Positions 8,288 through 17,637 of a stretch of DNA of 64,000 nucleotides are shown here, piece after piece (positions within the stretch are counted from its first letter, which is position 1; each line of letters starts with the position of its first letter). A program made the translations under genes and the position numbers. Source of the DNA: Bacteroidales bacterium (lineage in GTDB: Bacteria; Bacteroidota; Bacteroidia; Bacteroidales; UBA10428); NCBI GenBank assembly GCA_035299085.1, contig DATGXG010000052.1, positions 62,001 through 126,000 on the forward strand, written 5' to 3'. The notes beneath the pieces were generated by a model that was not told the DNA's origin, searched no databases, and worked only from the letters and a program-made list of their open reading frames with translations.

Positions 8288-8295
8288 TATTTTTG
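8288..8295 (+). promoter_or_regulatory. Candidate -7 element for thyA-folA
   Basis: The sequence TATTTTTG matches TAnnTTTG exactly and ends 18 bases before the thyA ATG. No clear -33 TTTG lies 19-21 bases upstream, so the call rests on the -7 box and position alone. Confidence 0.4.
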
Positions 8296-8313
8296 CCTAA
8301 AATTCCGGTATCA

Positions 8314-9108
8314 ATGATACAATATCTTAACCTGCTGCAACACGTGCTTGATCATGGAGCTGAAAAAAGCGACCGGACAGGTACCGGAACCTACAGCGTT
8401 TTCGGTTACCAGATGCGTTTTGATCTGAAAGATGGTTTTCCCGTTCTTACAACTAAAAAGCTGCACCTTCGTTCCATTATCTACGAATTGCTCTGGTTTC
8501 TCAGGGGAGAAACCAATGTAAAATATCTTCATGATAACAAGGTCAGCATCTGGGATGAATGGGCTGATGCCGAAGGTAACCTGGGCCATATTTACGGATA
8601 CCAGTGGCGCAGCTGGCCTGCTTACAACGGAGGATCCATTGACCAGGTAGCTGCAGTCATCAATAGTATCAGGAACAATCCTGATTCACGTAGACACATA
8701 GTTAGCGCATGGAATGTAGCCGACATCGGTAACATGGCCCTTCCGCCCTGTCATGTTTTGTTCCAGTTTTACGTGGCTGATGGCCGGCTTTCATGCCAGC
8801 TCTACCAACGAAGTGCTGATATTTTCATCGGGGTGCCTTTCAATATTGCATCTTATGCCCTGTTGATGATGATGGTGGCTCAAGTTACAGGACTTGTTCC
8901 CGGTGAATTCGTGCACACCCTGGGAGATGCGCACATCTATAAAAATCATGTAGAACAGGTAAAGCTTCAGCTGAGCCGTGAACCGCGCCCGCTGCCAATA
9001 ATGCATATAAACCAGGATGTAAAAGACATCAATGATTTTAAATTCGAGGATTTCACCCTGTCAGGTTACGATCCTCATCCTCATATAAAAGGTGATATTG
9101 CAGTGTGA
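8314..9108 (+). CDS. thyA: Thymidylate synthase
   Basis: ThyA methylates dUMP to dTMP using methylene-tetrahydrofolate, releasing dihydrofolate for recycling by the enzyme of the next gene. From the ATG at 8314 the product is 264 residues, the same as the E. coli enzyme, beginning MIQYLNLLQHVLDHG. An in-frame start at 8284 would add ten atypical residues. The catalytic Cys146 is in LPPCHVLFQFYV, preceded by the phosphate-binding RRHIVSAWN, and QRSADIFIGVPFNIASYALL follows as in the family. The end overlaps the folA start in TGATG, so translation is probably coupled. Function is essentially certain. Confidence 0.97.
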   Translation: MIQYLNLLQHVLDHGAEKSDRTGTGTYSVFGYQMRFDLKDGFPVLTTKKLHLRSIIYELLWFLRGETNVKYLHDNKVSIWDEWADAEGNLGHIYGYQWRSWPAYNGGSIDQVAAVINSIRNNPDSRRHIVSAWNVADIGNMALPPCHVLFQFYVADGRLSCQLYQRSADIFIGVPFNIASYALLMMMVAQVTGLVPGEFVHTLGDAHIYKNHVEQVKLQLSREPRPLPIMHINQDVKDINDFKFEDFTLSGYDPHPHIKGDIAV

Positions 9109-9596
9109 TGAAAAAACACATCTCCATCATTGTTGCCATTGCCGAAGATTTTGGCATAGGAAAAAATAATCGTCTGCTGGCCCATATTCCGGGAGATCTT
9201 CCCCGCTTCAGGCAAATAACAACGGGGCATACCGTTATCATGGGTAAGAATACTTTTCTTTCACTACCGGGAGGTGCTCTGAAAAACAGGCGGAATATTG
9301 TTATCACCGATAACCGTTCCGATCAATTTGAGGGTTGTATTCATGTGTATTCCGTTGATGAAGCCATTCAGCAGTGCGAAGATGATGCTGAAAACTTCAT
9401 TATTGGCGGAGCATCAATTTACAGGCAGTTTTTACCTTTTGCCGATAAGTTGTACCTGACGCTGATTCATAAAAAATTTGATGCGGATACCTTTTTTCCT
9501 GAAATCCGCTATGATGAATGGAATGAGATTTCACGCGAGGAACAAAAGGGTGACGAATTTGACTTCGAATACGTCATATTAGAGAGAAAAAATTAA
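9108..9596 (+). CDS. folA: Dihydrofolate reductase
   Basis: FolA reduces dihydrofolate to tetrahydrofolate with NADPH, completing the cycle begun by ThyA. The product is 162 residues from the ATG that shares a base with the thyA stop. The N-terminal strand ISIIVAIAEDFGIGKNNRLL precedes HIPGDLPRF, whose Asp30 corresponds to the active-site Asp27 of E. coli. HTVIMGKNTFLSLPGG and FIIGGASIYRQFLPFADKLYLT are the cofactor-binding segments. The residue at the position of the usual active-site tryptophan (Trp22 in E. coli) appears to be Ala25, so the antifolate-binding pocket may differ. The thyA-folA arrangement is common. Confidence 0.95.
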   Translation: MKKHISIIVAIAEDFGIGKNNRLLAHIPGDLPRFRQITTGHTVIMGKNTFLSLPGGALKNRRNIVITDNRSDQFEGCIHVYSVDEAIQQCEDDAENFIIGGASIYRQFLPFADKLYLTLIHKKFDADTFFPEIRYDEWNEISREEQKGDEFDFEYVILERKN

Positions 9597-9633
9597 CTTT
9601 ATTCTAATTATTATCACTCTAATAGATACCATT

Positions 9634-10077
9634 ATGAAGAAAAACATTCTGATTTCACTGTGCCTGCTGTTTTTTGCATCAACCGTTTTTTGCCAGGCCG
9701 ACAAAATTGTAGGGATTTGGAAGCCTGCAAAAGGCACTTCACAGGTAAGAATTTTTAAAGCAACCAACGGCAAATATTACGGGAAAGTTGAATGGCTTGA
9801 AACCGATAAGGATAAGCTGGATGTAAACAATCCAGATGCTGCCCAGCGGAACAAGAAGATATGGGGGCTCATGATCCTTAAGGATTTCAGTTATAATGCA
9901 GATAAAAAGCGCTGGGAAGGCGGTACCGTATACGATCCGGATAACGGAAAAACTTACGATTGCTACATGTGGTTTGAGGATAATGATAATGTGATGACCC
10001 TTAAAGGTTATGTGCTCGGTATGAAATTCGTGGGCCGCGCAGAGGATTGGACCCGTGAGACAGAGCTGAAAAAGTAG
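9634..10077 (+). CDS. DUF2147 domain secreted protein
   Basis: This 147-residue protein has a clear signal peptide (MKKNILISLCLLFFASTVFCQ) followed by a DUF2147-type lipocalin-like barrel. It begins IVGIWKPAKG and continues with VRIFKATNGKYYGKVEWLE and GGTVYDPDNGKTYDCYMW. Proteins of this family are periplasmic or secreted, and their function is not established. The gene follows folA by 37 bases on the same strand and may be read through from it, but no functional link is evident. Family assignment is confident; role unknown. Confidence 0.85.
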   Translation: MKKNILISLCLLFFASTVFCQADKIVGIWKPAKGTSQVRIFKATNGKYYGKVEWLETDKDKLDVNNPDAAQRNKKIWGLMILKDFSYNADKKRWEGGTVYDPDNGKTYDCYMWFEDNDNVMTLKGYVLGMKFVGRAEDWTRETELKK

Positions 10078-10200
10078 AAGTACATTGATCATTTGGTTTT
10101 TAAACTTCGGCAGAAGATTTTCTTCAGTTGATCAATAAAAACCAACCTGTCACCGGCTGACCCGTTAATACAAATGAAAGAAGTATTTAGGATCAGCAAA

Positions 10201-10647
10201 ATGAAATGGTATATAATAATATTGGTTTTATTTGCTTTCAGTTGCAGCCACAAAACTGTGGTTTATACCGAAGAGCAGATTGCCGGAGATATTATCTATA
10301 TCCATAACACGTATAAGCCTTTTTCAGGTACCTGTGTAGTGTTTTTCAGAAACACGGATAAGGTTAAAGAGGTATTCACTGTAAAGAGAGGCCGTTTGAA
10401 CGGAAAGACACAGAGCTGGTATCCTAACGGCAATCTTTGCAGGAAAGGAAGTTATAATAAAGGCCACCTCTCCGGTAAGTGGGAGTTTTATAACCGGGAT
10501 GGAAAGATAGTGAAAGAGGCTACGTTCAAAAATGATTCACTTGATGGTACTTATCTTTCCTATTATGAAAACGGCAAATTAAAAGAAAAGGGAAATTATA
10601 AAACCGACAGAAAGACAGGAGAATGGCATTATAGCACAGAACCTTAA
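10201..10647 (+). CDS. MORN-repeat lipoprotein (YwqK-like)
   Basis: From the ATG at 10201 the 148-residue product starts MKWYIIILVLFAFSC, a short lipoprotein signal with lipobox FAFSC. An ATG at 10174 would add nine charged residues before the signal and is less likely. The body carries three to four MORN-type repeats (GRLNGKTQSWYPNGNL, GHLSGKWEFYNRDGKI, DSLDGTYLSYYENGKL, DRKTGEWHYS). Such repeats occur in proteins labelled YwqK-family antitoxins, but that name is only inherited annotation. No toxin-like partner gene is adjacent here. The likely location is the outer or inner membrane surface; function unknown. Confidence 0.75.
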   Translation: MKWYIIILVLFAFSCSHKTVVYTEEQIAGDIIYIHNTYKPFSGTCVVFFRNTDKVKEVFTVKRGRLNGKTQSWYPNGNLCRKGSYNKGHLSGKWEFYNRDGKIVKEATFKNDSLDGTYLSYYENGKLKEKGNYKTDRKTGEWHYSTEP

Positions 10648-10694
10648 GGCAAAGCATTTGTTGCTGTAACAAACATACGGTTCTGTTCGTCATT

Positions 10695-13352
10695 ATGATA
10701 AACACCCTAAACATGAATCTACGGTTTATCTGGCCTGTCGTACTTTTTATTTCTATCCTGTTTCCATCCGTTACACAATCACAAAGCATTAAAGGCAAAA
10801 TAACAGATACTAGGAACGTTCCCGTGCCCTTTGTCGTTGTTTATGACGAAACATCATTGTCAGGTACTACGGCCAATGCCGAAGGATTCTATGAACTGAA
10901 ACTTGATTCAGGCCGCCATTCCATTGTTTATAAAGCAATGGGATATTTTTTACTCCGTAAAAATATTGAAGTACAGCGCAAAACGGTTGAATTCGATGTA
11001 GTGCTTTCCGAACAGCCTGTACAGGTGAAGGAAGTGATTATCAGGCCCGGTAAAGAAGATCCGGCCTATGCCATTATGAGAAAGGTCATCGGCCTGGCGC
11101 CCTATCACCTCAATCAGGTTAAGCAATATGTTGCCAATGTTTACCTGAGAGGTACAGCGCATATTATAAAGATGCCGAAATTCATATCAAAACGTACAGC
11201 GGTTAACGGAGAACCCGCCATGTTCAAAACAGGTGATGTATACATGGAGGAGTCGGTCAATAAGATCACCTTCACGGCCCCTGACAACTACGAACAAAAA
11301 GTGATTTCGATCAAAAGTACGTTTCCCTGGAACAGTGACGATATAAACCCGATGGGCCTTATTAATTCGAGTTTGTATGAGCCCAAGGTGGAAGATTTTA
11401 TTTCTCCCCTGGCTCCCAAGGCATTTCAGTACTATACTTACCGGTACGAGGGTTTTATTGAAGAAGGCGGGCAGGTAATCTTTAAAATATCCGTTATACC
11501 TAAACACAACAGCCAGCAGTTGATGCGGGGCACCCTGTTTATTGTTGACAGGCTGTGGTGTCTTCATTCAGCCGATGTAGCCGTTAACATGTTTTTTGGT
11601 TCACTGAAATATAAAACAATTTATTCTCCTGTAAAAAATACCGCCTGGCTGCCGGTGAGCTACCAGTTTTCAGCTGATGCCTCGATGATGGGAATTAAAG
11701 CATCATTTAATTATGCAAGCTCCGTAAAATTCGACGAGGTAGTACTGAATGAGAAAAACGCAGAAATCCGTCCCGTTCAGGAACCTACTGCTGTTGCAGC
11801 CGAAAAAGCCGCGCCAAAAACAAAAAACCAGCAGCAGATCGAAAGCCTTTTATCCAAGGAGGATCTTTCGAACAGGGATGTCGTGAAACTATCGGCTCTT
11901 ATGGCCCGTGAGGCTTCTCAGGATACGATTAAGGAGAAGTCTCTCGAAATCAAGCCGGAGGAAAATCATACAAAGGTAGTTGTTGAAAAGGGAGCGTTAA
12001 ACAATGATTCCACTTACTGGAGCTCGGTCAGACCGATTCCGCTAAGTAAACTCGAATCTGAGGTAAAACCTGTGAGCAAAGCCGCCGGGAAACAAAGCTC
12101 CGGGGACACACTTTCGCTTGGCATCAATACCGCGAATAAGGACAAGCCTTTTTCTAAAGTTTCCCGCTTCCTCACCCAGGGTGCCGGATTCATGATGTTT
12201 GATTCAACCCTGCATGTTCAGTATGAAGGCCTTATAGGTCTTAAAAAAGTCGATTACAATACTGTGGATGGTTTTGTTTACAAACAGGCATTCACTCTGC
12301 AGCAAACAATCGATTCAACACATAAACTTATAATTCAGCCTGGTGCTGCATATGGTTTCAGCCGTGAACGCATGATGTGGTGGACAAAAGCAGAGTATGA
12401 CTATGCCCCGATGCGCGGAGGAAGTCTTACTTTTAATATTGCCAGCCAGTCGGCCGACTATAACGGTGAATCCGGTATACGTTCACTGGCCAATACGGGT
12501 GCTTCGCTTATATTCAGGAGAAACTACTTGAAGGTGTACCAGCAGAACCTGATATACCTTGAAAACAGGATTGACCTGGCCAACGGATTGAATCTGAAGG
12601 CGCAGATTGGTTACAGAACAGCTCAGCCTCTGCACAATCATTCAGATTTTTCGTTTTTCTACAGGAAAACAAGGAATTTTTCTGCCAATATCCCGGGTGA
12701 CAGGTTGGAAGTCTTACCACGAAATCTCTATAACGAGGAAGCATACTGGGATGCGACAATCGAATATACACCGCAATACCATTACAGGATATGGGGAGGT
12801 GCGAAACACTACGAATACTCAAAGTTTCCTACTTTTTACCTGCGGAACCGGATGGCACTTCCCGGAATAGTTAAAAGCACGGCGGATTACGATTACCTTG
12901 AAGCCGGAATACGGCAAAATATCAGTTGGCAGATGATGCATTCGTTTTCATGGAATATACAGGGCGGGATTTTCCTTAACCGGAATAAGATATATGCCAT
13001 GGATGACAAGTTTTTCAATAACCAGGATCTGCCCCTCATATTCAGCTCAAGCGCCAAAGGTGCTTTCAGACTGCTGCCCTTTTACAAATTTGCTATAACT
13101 GACAAATATGCCGAAGCTCACCTTGAATATACAACACCGTATCTTCTTTTTAAATATCTTCCTTTCCTGAGCAATAAATTGTGGGTTGAAAACCTGCATC
13201 TGAATTACCTTGCCGGTGGAGGTGGACTTCATTACTGGGAGGCCGGTTACAGCATGGGCCAGATTTACATGATAGCTAACGTGGGTGTTTTTGCGGGCTT
13301 TAACAAAGATATGTTCCGTTCATGGGGTATACAGGTAACCCTGACTCTCTGA
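10695..13352 (+). CDS. Carboxypeptidase-like regulatory domain plus DUF5686 outer-membrane protein
   Basis: This 885-residue outer-membrane protein is of a type common in Bacteroidota. After a signal peptide (ending TQSQS), a CarboxypepD_reg-like beta-sandwich (about 30-115, IKGKITDTRNVPVPFVVVYDE) is followed by the large DUF5686 region. Its C-terminal half is rich in alternating aromatic strands and ends WGIQVTLTL, as in outer-membrane barrels. The N-terminal domain is the one shared with TonB-dependent SusC-type receptors, but no TonB plug is visible. Function is not established. A start at the second Met (10713) would give a more typical signal peptide. The gene is followed after 78 bases by the sensor kinase on the same strand. 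Confidence 0.82.
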   Translation: MINTLNMNLRFIWPVVLFISILFPSVTQSQSIKGKITDTRNVPVPFVVVYDETSLSGTTANAEGFYELKLDSGRHSIVYKAMGYFLLRKNIEVQRKTVEFDVVLSEQPVQVKEVIIRPGKEDPAYAIMRKVIGLAPYHLNQVKQYVANVYLRGTAHIIKMPKFISKRTAVNGEPAMFKTGDVYMEESVNKITFTAPDNYEQKVISIKSTFPWNSDDINPMGLINSSLYEPKVEDFISPLAPKAFQYYTYRYEGFIEEGGQVIFKISVIPKHNSQQLMRGTLFIVDRLWCLHSADVAVNMFFGSLKYKTIYSPVKNTAWLPVSYQFSADASMMGIKASFNYASSVKFDEVVLNEKNAEIRPVQEPTAVAAEKAAPKTKNQQQIESLLSKEDLSNRDVVKLSALMAREASQDTIKEKSLEIKPEENHTKVVVEKGALNNDSTYWSSVRPIPLSKLESEVKPVSKAAGKQSSGDTLSLGINTANKDKPFSKVSRFLTQGAGFMMFDSTLHVQYEGLIGLKKVDYNTVDGFVYKQAFTLQQTIDSTHKLIIQPGAAYGFSRERMMWWTKAEYDYAPMRGGSLTFNIASQSADYNGESGIRSLANTGASLIFRRNYLKVYQQNLIYLENRIDLANGLNLKAQIGYRTAQPLHNHSDFSFFYRKTRNFSANIPGDRLEVLPRNLYNEEAYWDATIEYTPQYHYRIWGGAKHYEYSKFPTFYLRNRMALPGIVKSTADYDYLEAGIRQNISWQMMHSFSWNIQGGIFLNRNKIYAMDDKFFNNQDLPLIFSSSAKGAFRLLPFYKFAITDKYAEAHLEYTTPYLLFKYLPFLSNKLWVENLHLNYLAGGGGLHYWEAGYSMGQIYMIANVGVFAGFNKDMFRSWGIQVTLTL

Positions 13353-13430
13353 CATCAATGCAATCTGTTTCACGGATGAAGGAAGTAATCAAATAAATGC
13401 TATATTTACTTCATCTCTCAATTTATACTC

Positions 13431-16400
13431 ATGCGGCCATTACTACTGAGAAACGGCGTTTTCTTGATGCTATGTATCTCAGTATTATTTCCGTTTAAGA
13501 CCTCCGCCCAGGATTTACAGCTGAAATTTAAGCACCTCGAAGTAGATAACGGTCTTTCCCAGGGAACAATCACCGGCATTCTGCAGGATAAGATGGGTTT
13601 CATGTGGTTCGCCACTGAAATGGGTATCTATCGTTATGATGGTGCCGACTTTGTGAATTACAGGCATGATGCATCGGATTCCGCCGGGTTGCCTTCGAAT
13701 TATATACTGAAAATTTTTGAAGACAGTTACGGAATATTGTGGCTGGGAACTCCGGGCAGCGGGCTTTGCCGGTTCGACAGGGAAAGGGAGATTTTTAAAA
13801 ACTACACGTACGATCAGGCAAACGAAAACTCGATAAGCTCGAACGATATCCGTTGTCTGTTTGAGGATTCCCGTAAAAACCTGTGGATTGGCACTTCAGG
13901 TGGCGGACTGAATCTGTATGACCGGAAAAGTGATACGTTTATCCATTTCTATCATGATTCACTATCAACCAACGATATTGGCAGCAATTACATAACAGGC
14001 ATCGGGGAGGATAAACAGGGCTTCCTCTGGCTTGCATCATCCGAAGGAGTTTTAACCCGCTACAATACGGTCACACAGATAGGTACTTTTTATAGCCTCT
14101 ACGACAGAAATCTTACAGACAGAACTACCACCACTTTCGGGCATCTTTATGTGGACCTCGAAAGCAATATATGGTACTGCACTGAAAACGGGTTGTATTT
14201 TTATAACCAGAAAACCCTTGAATTTTCACATTTTCAAAAAGGTCCAGGAAACAAAAACCTGAATGAAAATGCTGTTGCCGATGTGGCGGAACTCGGGGGA
14301 GGGATTTTTCTTGTCGGTACGGATCACGGTGGTGTGAACTTATACAATCAGAACACCGGCACCTTTACCTATCATAAAAACCGGAGGTACGATCCATCTA
14401 CAATCAGCAACGACCAGATTTATACAGTATATAAATCGCCCGAGGGTGTCATTTGGATAGGTAACTATAACGGGGGAATCAATATTTATGATCCTCTTAT
14501 TAAGAAATTCAGCAATGATACGGAGCTGCCCAGGTTACCCGGTACAGAATTCAGTGTGGGATCAGTCCTTTGCATGGCAGAAGATAACAAACAAAATTTA
14601 TGGCTTGGATACGATGGACAAGGTATAGATGTGTATAACCTGAGAACAAACACCATTAAGCATCTTCGATATAATCCGGAAGATATCAATTCAATCCGCA
14701 GTGACAATGTGGTTGATATTTTCAAATCGGCTAACGGCGACATGTGGATAGGCACATACCTGGAGGGACTGACAAAGATTGATGCCGTTACAGGGAAATA
14801 TACCCATTACCAGTTCGAACTAAAGAATAAGACAGGTATAGGGGGTACGAATGTCTGGTCGGTTTGCGAAGACGATAATGGGATGATGTGGATCGGATTT
14901 ATGGGTGACGGAGTCGACCGGTTTGATACCCGCAATAACCGCTTTTACCATTACCTGCATAATCCCGCCGATTCACACAGCCTGAGTGATAACAGTGTCT
15001 ACAAGGTTTTCAAAGACAATGACGGAAAGATATGGGTGAGCACACAAAACGGGTTAAGCCTTTATAATCCTGACTCTGATAATTTTATTAACTATGTTTC
15101 AGGAAATAATGTCAAATCCGGAATCTACGGTAATTGTGTCTATGATATTTTTCAGGACGCCAGGGGGCGTTTGTGGGTTGGGACAGAACAGGCTCTGAAT
15201 CTTTTTAATCCGTTTACCAAAGGCTTTGAACATTTTAAATTAACGGATCAGCCTGGAGGAACTGCTGTTCTATCCATTACGGCCGACAACACGGATAATC
15301 TTTGGATTTCTACGAATATAGGATTGGTGCGATTCAACACGGTGGATCACAGTGTCCGTCATTATGATGAAGCCGACGGCCTGCTTACCGATGAATTTAA
15401 TTATGTCGCCTCACTCAGAAGCTCGGATGGCAGAATTTTCCTGGGAAATAAGAGCGGGTTCAATTATTTCGATCCGGAACGCATAAAGGATAATTCACGT
15501 ATTCCGCCTGTTTATATTACTGAATTGAATATTGAGGGACGGACCGTGGATCCCTGGTCATTTCCTTCGGTTACGGATAAAAATATCTCATTTGCCCGGT
15601 CGGTTAATTTGAATTCTGGTCAAACGGCATTTACCATTCATTTTGCGGCACTTAATTTCTCTAATTCGCATAAGAATCTTTATTCTTACAAGCTTGAAGG
15701 TTTTGACACACAATGGAGCAAACCGGGTACCAAGCATGAGGTTACATATACCAATTTAAACCCGGGTCGCTACACTTTCAGAGTTAAAGGATCAAACAAT
15801 GATCAGTTGTGGAATCCAAAGGTAACCACACTTGAAATCATTGTGCTTCCGCCATGGTGGAAAACCTGGTGGTTTAGGGTTCTTTTATATGCCTTACTGC
15901 TATTATTACTGATTTCAATATTTTACCTGAGAGTTCATTTTTACGAGAAACAGAAAAACAAGCTCACGCGGCTTGTAAGCGACAGAACGCTGCAACTTGA
16001 AGAGGTGGCTGTGGCACTCGAAGAAAAGCAGGAAGAGATCAATTCGCAAAATGAGAAACTGGTTGCCCAGCGCGATGAACTGGAGAATACCAACCGGATG
16101 CTGACTGAGCAGAAGCTGCATATTCTTGCCCAGAACAGTGAACTTGATTTTCACAGGAACCAGCTGGAGACTATAGTTGAAGAGAGGACAAGGGAATTAA
16201 TCGAGGCAAAAAACAAGGCTGAAGAAGCCGACCGGCTGAAATCGTCATTTCTTGCCAATCTTTCGCATGAAATACGCACCCCTCTGAATGCCATTCTTGG
16301 ATTTTCATCCCTGCTGAGCGAAAAAAACCTGACCGATAATGATCGCCAGGAATACAACAGGATAATCCAGGGCAGCAGCAATACCTTACTTGAGTTGATC

Positions 16401-17360
16401 AATGACATCCTTGATATTTCGAAGATTGAAGCGGGACAGCTCGAGCTTGACCTGCGAAGTGTTTCACTCGAAATGATAATCAATGACCTGGCCGGTATCT
16501 TTGATATGTTCATGAAAAGGGATGATCTCGGTTTAAATAAGCAGGTAGAGCTGAAAGTAAATATCGAAGAAAGCCTTCAGAAATCTCATATTGTAACCGA
16601 CAGCCTTCGTGTGACCCAGGTAATTTCGAACCTGATCAATAATGCCATTAAATTCACTGCAAAAGGATTTATTGAAGTCGGCTGCAGTCAGATTAAAGAT
16701 GGCGGGATGCTCAGGTTTTACGTGCGTGATACAGGCGTTGGAATTCGGGCAGAACACCAGCAACTTGTTTTTGAACGATTCAGGAAACTTGAAGAGGATA
16801 ACCTGCAACTTCACAGGGGAACCGGTCTTGGCCTTGCCATTTCGTACCAGCTTGTGCACTTGCTGGGAGGAACCATGTGGCTTGAATCGGAATACGGTAA
16901 AGGCTCCATATTCTTTTTCACCATACCGTTTATGAAAGGATCTGCAGGCATTTCAACAGTACTTAGAAAAAAGCAGGAAGAGATTATGCCCGATTTCGGT
17001 TACCAGGTTATACTGGTAGCAGAGGATGATGATTCAAATTTCAATTATCTCGATAAGATACTTAAAAATGCCCGTATAAGGGTTCTTCGCGCCATCAACG
17101 GCAAAGAAGTCATTGATTTGGTGATGAAACATCATGATATAAAGGTCGTTCTCATGGACATAAAAATGCCCGTGATGGATGGAATTGAAGCCCTGCATGC
17201 ATTGCGTAAAGCCGGTTTGATAGTACCGGTAGTTGCCCAGACAGCCTATGCGCTGTCGGATGAAGTGGTCAGGCTTAAAAAAGAAGGATTTGACGAATAC
17301 ATTTCCAAACCGATAAAACGGCAGGAACTATATTCCATTCTTGTCAGGTACCTGCAATGA
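13431..17360 (+). CDS. Hybrid histidine kinase with two-component-regulator propeller and C-terminal receiver
   Basis: This is a 1309-residue membrane sensor. After a signal peptide (ending KTSAQ), about 700 residues of propeller repeats follow the pattern D(K/N)xGxxWIGT.GGG(L/I). Then come a Y_Y_Y domain (about 715-800), one transmembrane helix (about 810-835) and a long coiled coil. The HisKA domain has His946 in LSHEIRTPLNAI, the ATPase domain has DTGVGI and HRGTGLGLAIS, and the receiver has phospho-acceptor Asp1243 in VLMDIKMPVMDG. Unlike classical Bacteroides hybrid regulators it ends after the receiver with no AraC-type helix-turn-helix, so it must signal through another partner. No susCD or glycosidase cluster lies next to it; the ligand is unknown. 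Confidence 0.93.
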   Translation: MRPLLLRNGVFLMLCISVLFPFKTSAQDLQLKFKHLEVDNGLSQGTITGILQDKMGFMWFATEMGIYRYDGADFVNYRHDASDSAGLPSNYILKIFEDSYGILWLGTPGSGLCRFDREREIFKNYTYDQANENSISSNDIRCLFEDSRKNLWIGTSGGGLNLYDRKSDTFIHFYHDSLSTNDIGSNYITGIGEDKQGFLWLASSEGVLTRYNTVTQIGTFYSLYDRNLTDRTTTTFGHLYVDLESNIWYCTENGLYFYNQKTLEFSHFQKGPGNKNLNENAVADVAELGGGIFLVGTDHGGVNLYNQNTGTFTYHKNRRYDPSTISNDQIYTVYKSPEGVIWIGNYNGGINIYDPLIKKFSNDTELPRLPGTEFSVGSVLCMAEDNKQNLWLGYDGQGIDVYNLRTNTIKHLRYNPEDINSIRSDNVVDIFKSANGDMWIGTYLEGLTKIDAVTGKYTHYQFELKNKTGIGGTNVWSVCEDDNGMMWIGFMGDGVDRFDTRNNRFYHYLHNPADSHSLSDNSVYKVFKDNDGKIWVSTQNGLSLYNPDSDNFINYVSGNNVKSGIYGNCVYDIFQDARGRLWVGTEQALNLFNPFTKGFEHFKLTDQPGGTAVLSITADNTDNLWISTNIGLVRFNTVDHSVRHYDEADGLLTDEFNYVASLRSSDGRIFLGNKSGFNYFDPERIKDNSRIPPVYITELNIEGRTVDPWSFPSVTDKNISFARSVNLNSGQTAFTIHFAALNFSNSHKNLYSYKLEGFDTQWSKPGTKHEVTYTNLNPGRYTFRVKGSNNDQLWNPKVTTLEIIVLPPWWKTWWFRVLLYALLLLLLISIFYLRVHFYEKQKNKLTRLVSDRTLQLEEVAVALEEKQEEINSQNEKLVAQRDELENTNRMLTEQKLHILAQNSELDFHRNQLETIVEERTRELIEAKNKAEEADRLKSSFLANLSHEIRTPLNAILGFSSLLSEKNLTDNDRQEYNRIIQGSSNTLLELINDILDISKIEAGQLELDLRSVSLEMIINDLAGIFDMFMKRDDLGLNKQVELKVNIEESLQKSHIVTDSLRVTQVISNLINNAIKFTAKGFIEVGCSQIKDGGMLRFYVRDTGVGIRAEHQQLVFERFRKLEEDNLQLHRGTGLGLAISYQLVHLLGGTMWLESEYGKGSIFFFTIPFMKGSAGISTVLRKKQEEIMPDFGYQVILVAEDDDSNFNYLDKILKNARIRVLRAINGKEVIDLVMKHHDIKVVLMDIKMPVMDGIEALHALRKAGLIVPVVAQTAYALSDEVVRLKKEGFDEYISKPIKRQELYSILVRYLQ

Positions 17361-17422
17361 TTGATTAATAGAGACCTGCAGGCTTTTTTTAATGATTTAT
17401 TTTAAAAACATCAAAAGATAAT

Positions 17423-17430
17423 TAAATTTG
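17423..17430 (+). promoter_or_regulatory. Candidate -7 element for tRNA-His
   Basis: TAAATTTG matches TAnnTTTG exactly and ends 11 bases before the tRNA, the spacing expected for a short 5' leader. The -33 region holds TTTA rather than TTTG. Confidence 0.5.
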
Positions 17431-17441
17431 CGCCTCCATAT

Positions 17442-17516
17442 GGTGGTCGTAGCTCAGTTGGTTAGAGCGCCAGATTGTGGCTCTGGAGGTCGCCGGTTCG
17501 AGCCCGGTCTTCCACC
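17442..17516 (+). tRNA. tRNA-His (anticodon GTG)
   Basis: The cloverleaf is complete. The D arm is GCTC...GAGC, the anticodon stem CCAGA/TCTGG carries the loop TTGTGGC, and the T arm is GCCGG-TTCGAGC-CCGGT. The anticodon GTG and an encoded extra G at position -1 (17442) opposite the discriminator C identify histidine. The 3' CCA is not encoded. The acceptor stem GTGGTCG/CTTCCAC leaves two non-canonical pairs (T5-T68 and C6-T67). A -7 element lies just upstream and a hairpin terminator just downstream, so it is a single-gene unit. Confidence 0.93.
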
Positions 17517-17518
17517 CG

Positions 17519-17549
17519 AAATCCCGATACAGAATGTGTCGGGATTTTT
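17519..17549 (+). terminator. Rho-independent terminator of tRNA-His
   Basis: The inverted repeat AAATCCCGA (17519-17527) / TCGGGATTT (17539-17547) is extended by TAC/GTG pairing and runs into a T tract. It begins three bases after the tRNA. Confidence 0.85.
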
Positions 17550-17637
17550 AATTCTTATCGATTTTTAAATAGGTATTTCTATCAGGTTATTATTTGAAAA
17601 AGAATAGTATTTTTAGCAGTATCCGTGATATTAACTT

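Noticed and set aside
10201..10647. Toxin-antitoxin module
   Set aside because: The MORN protein resembles so-called YwqK antitoxins, but it is a lipoprotein with no toxin candidate beside it.
17351..17390. Terminator after the sensor kinase (CCTGCA...TGCAGG then T tract)
   Set aside because: Six-pair stem with a 20-base loop; too weak to list with confidence, though the following T tract is suggestive.
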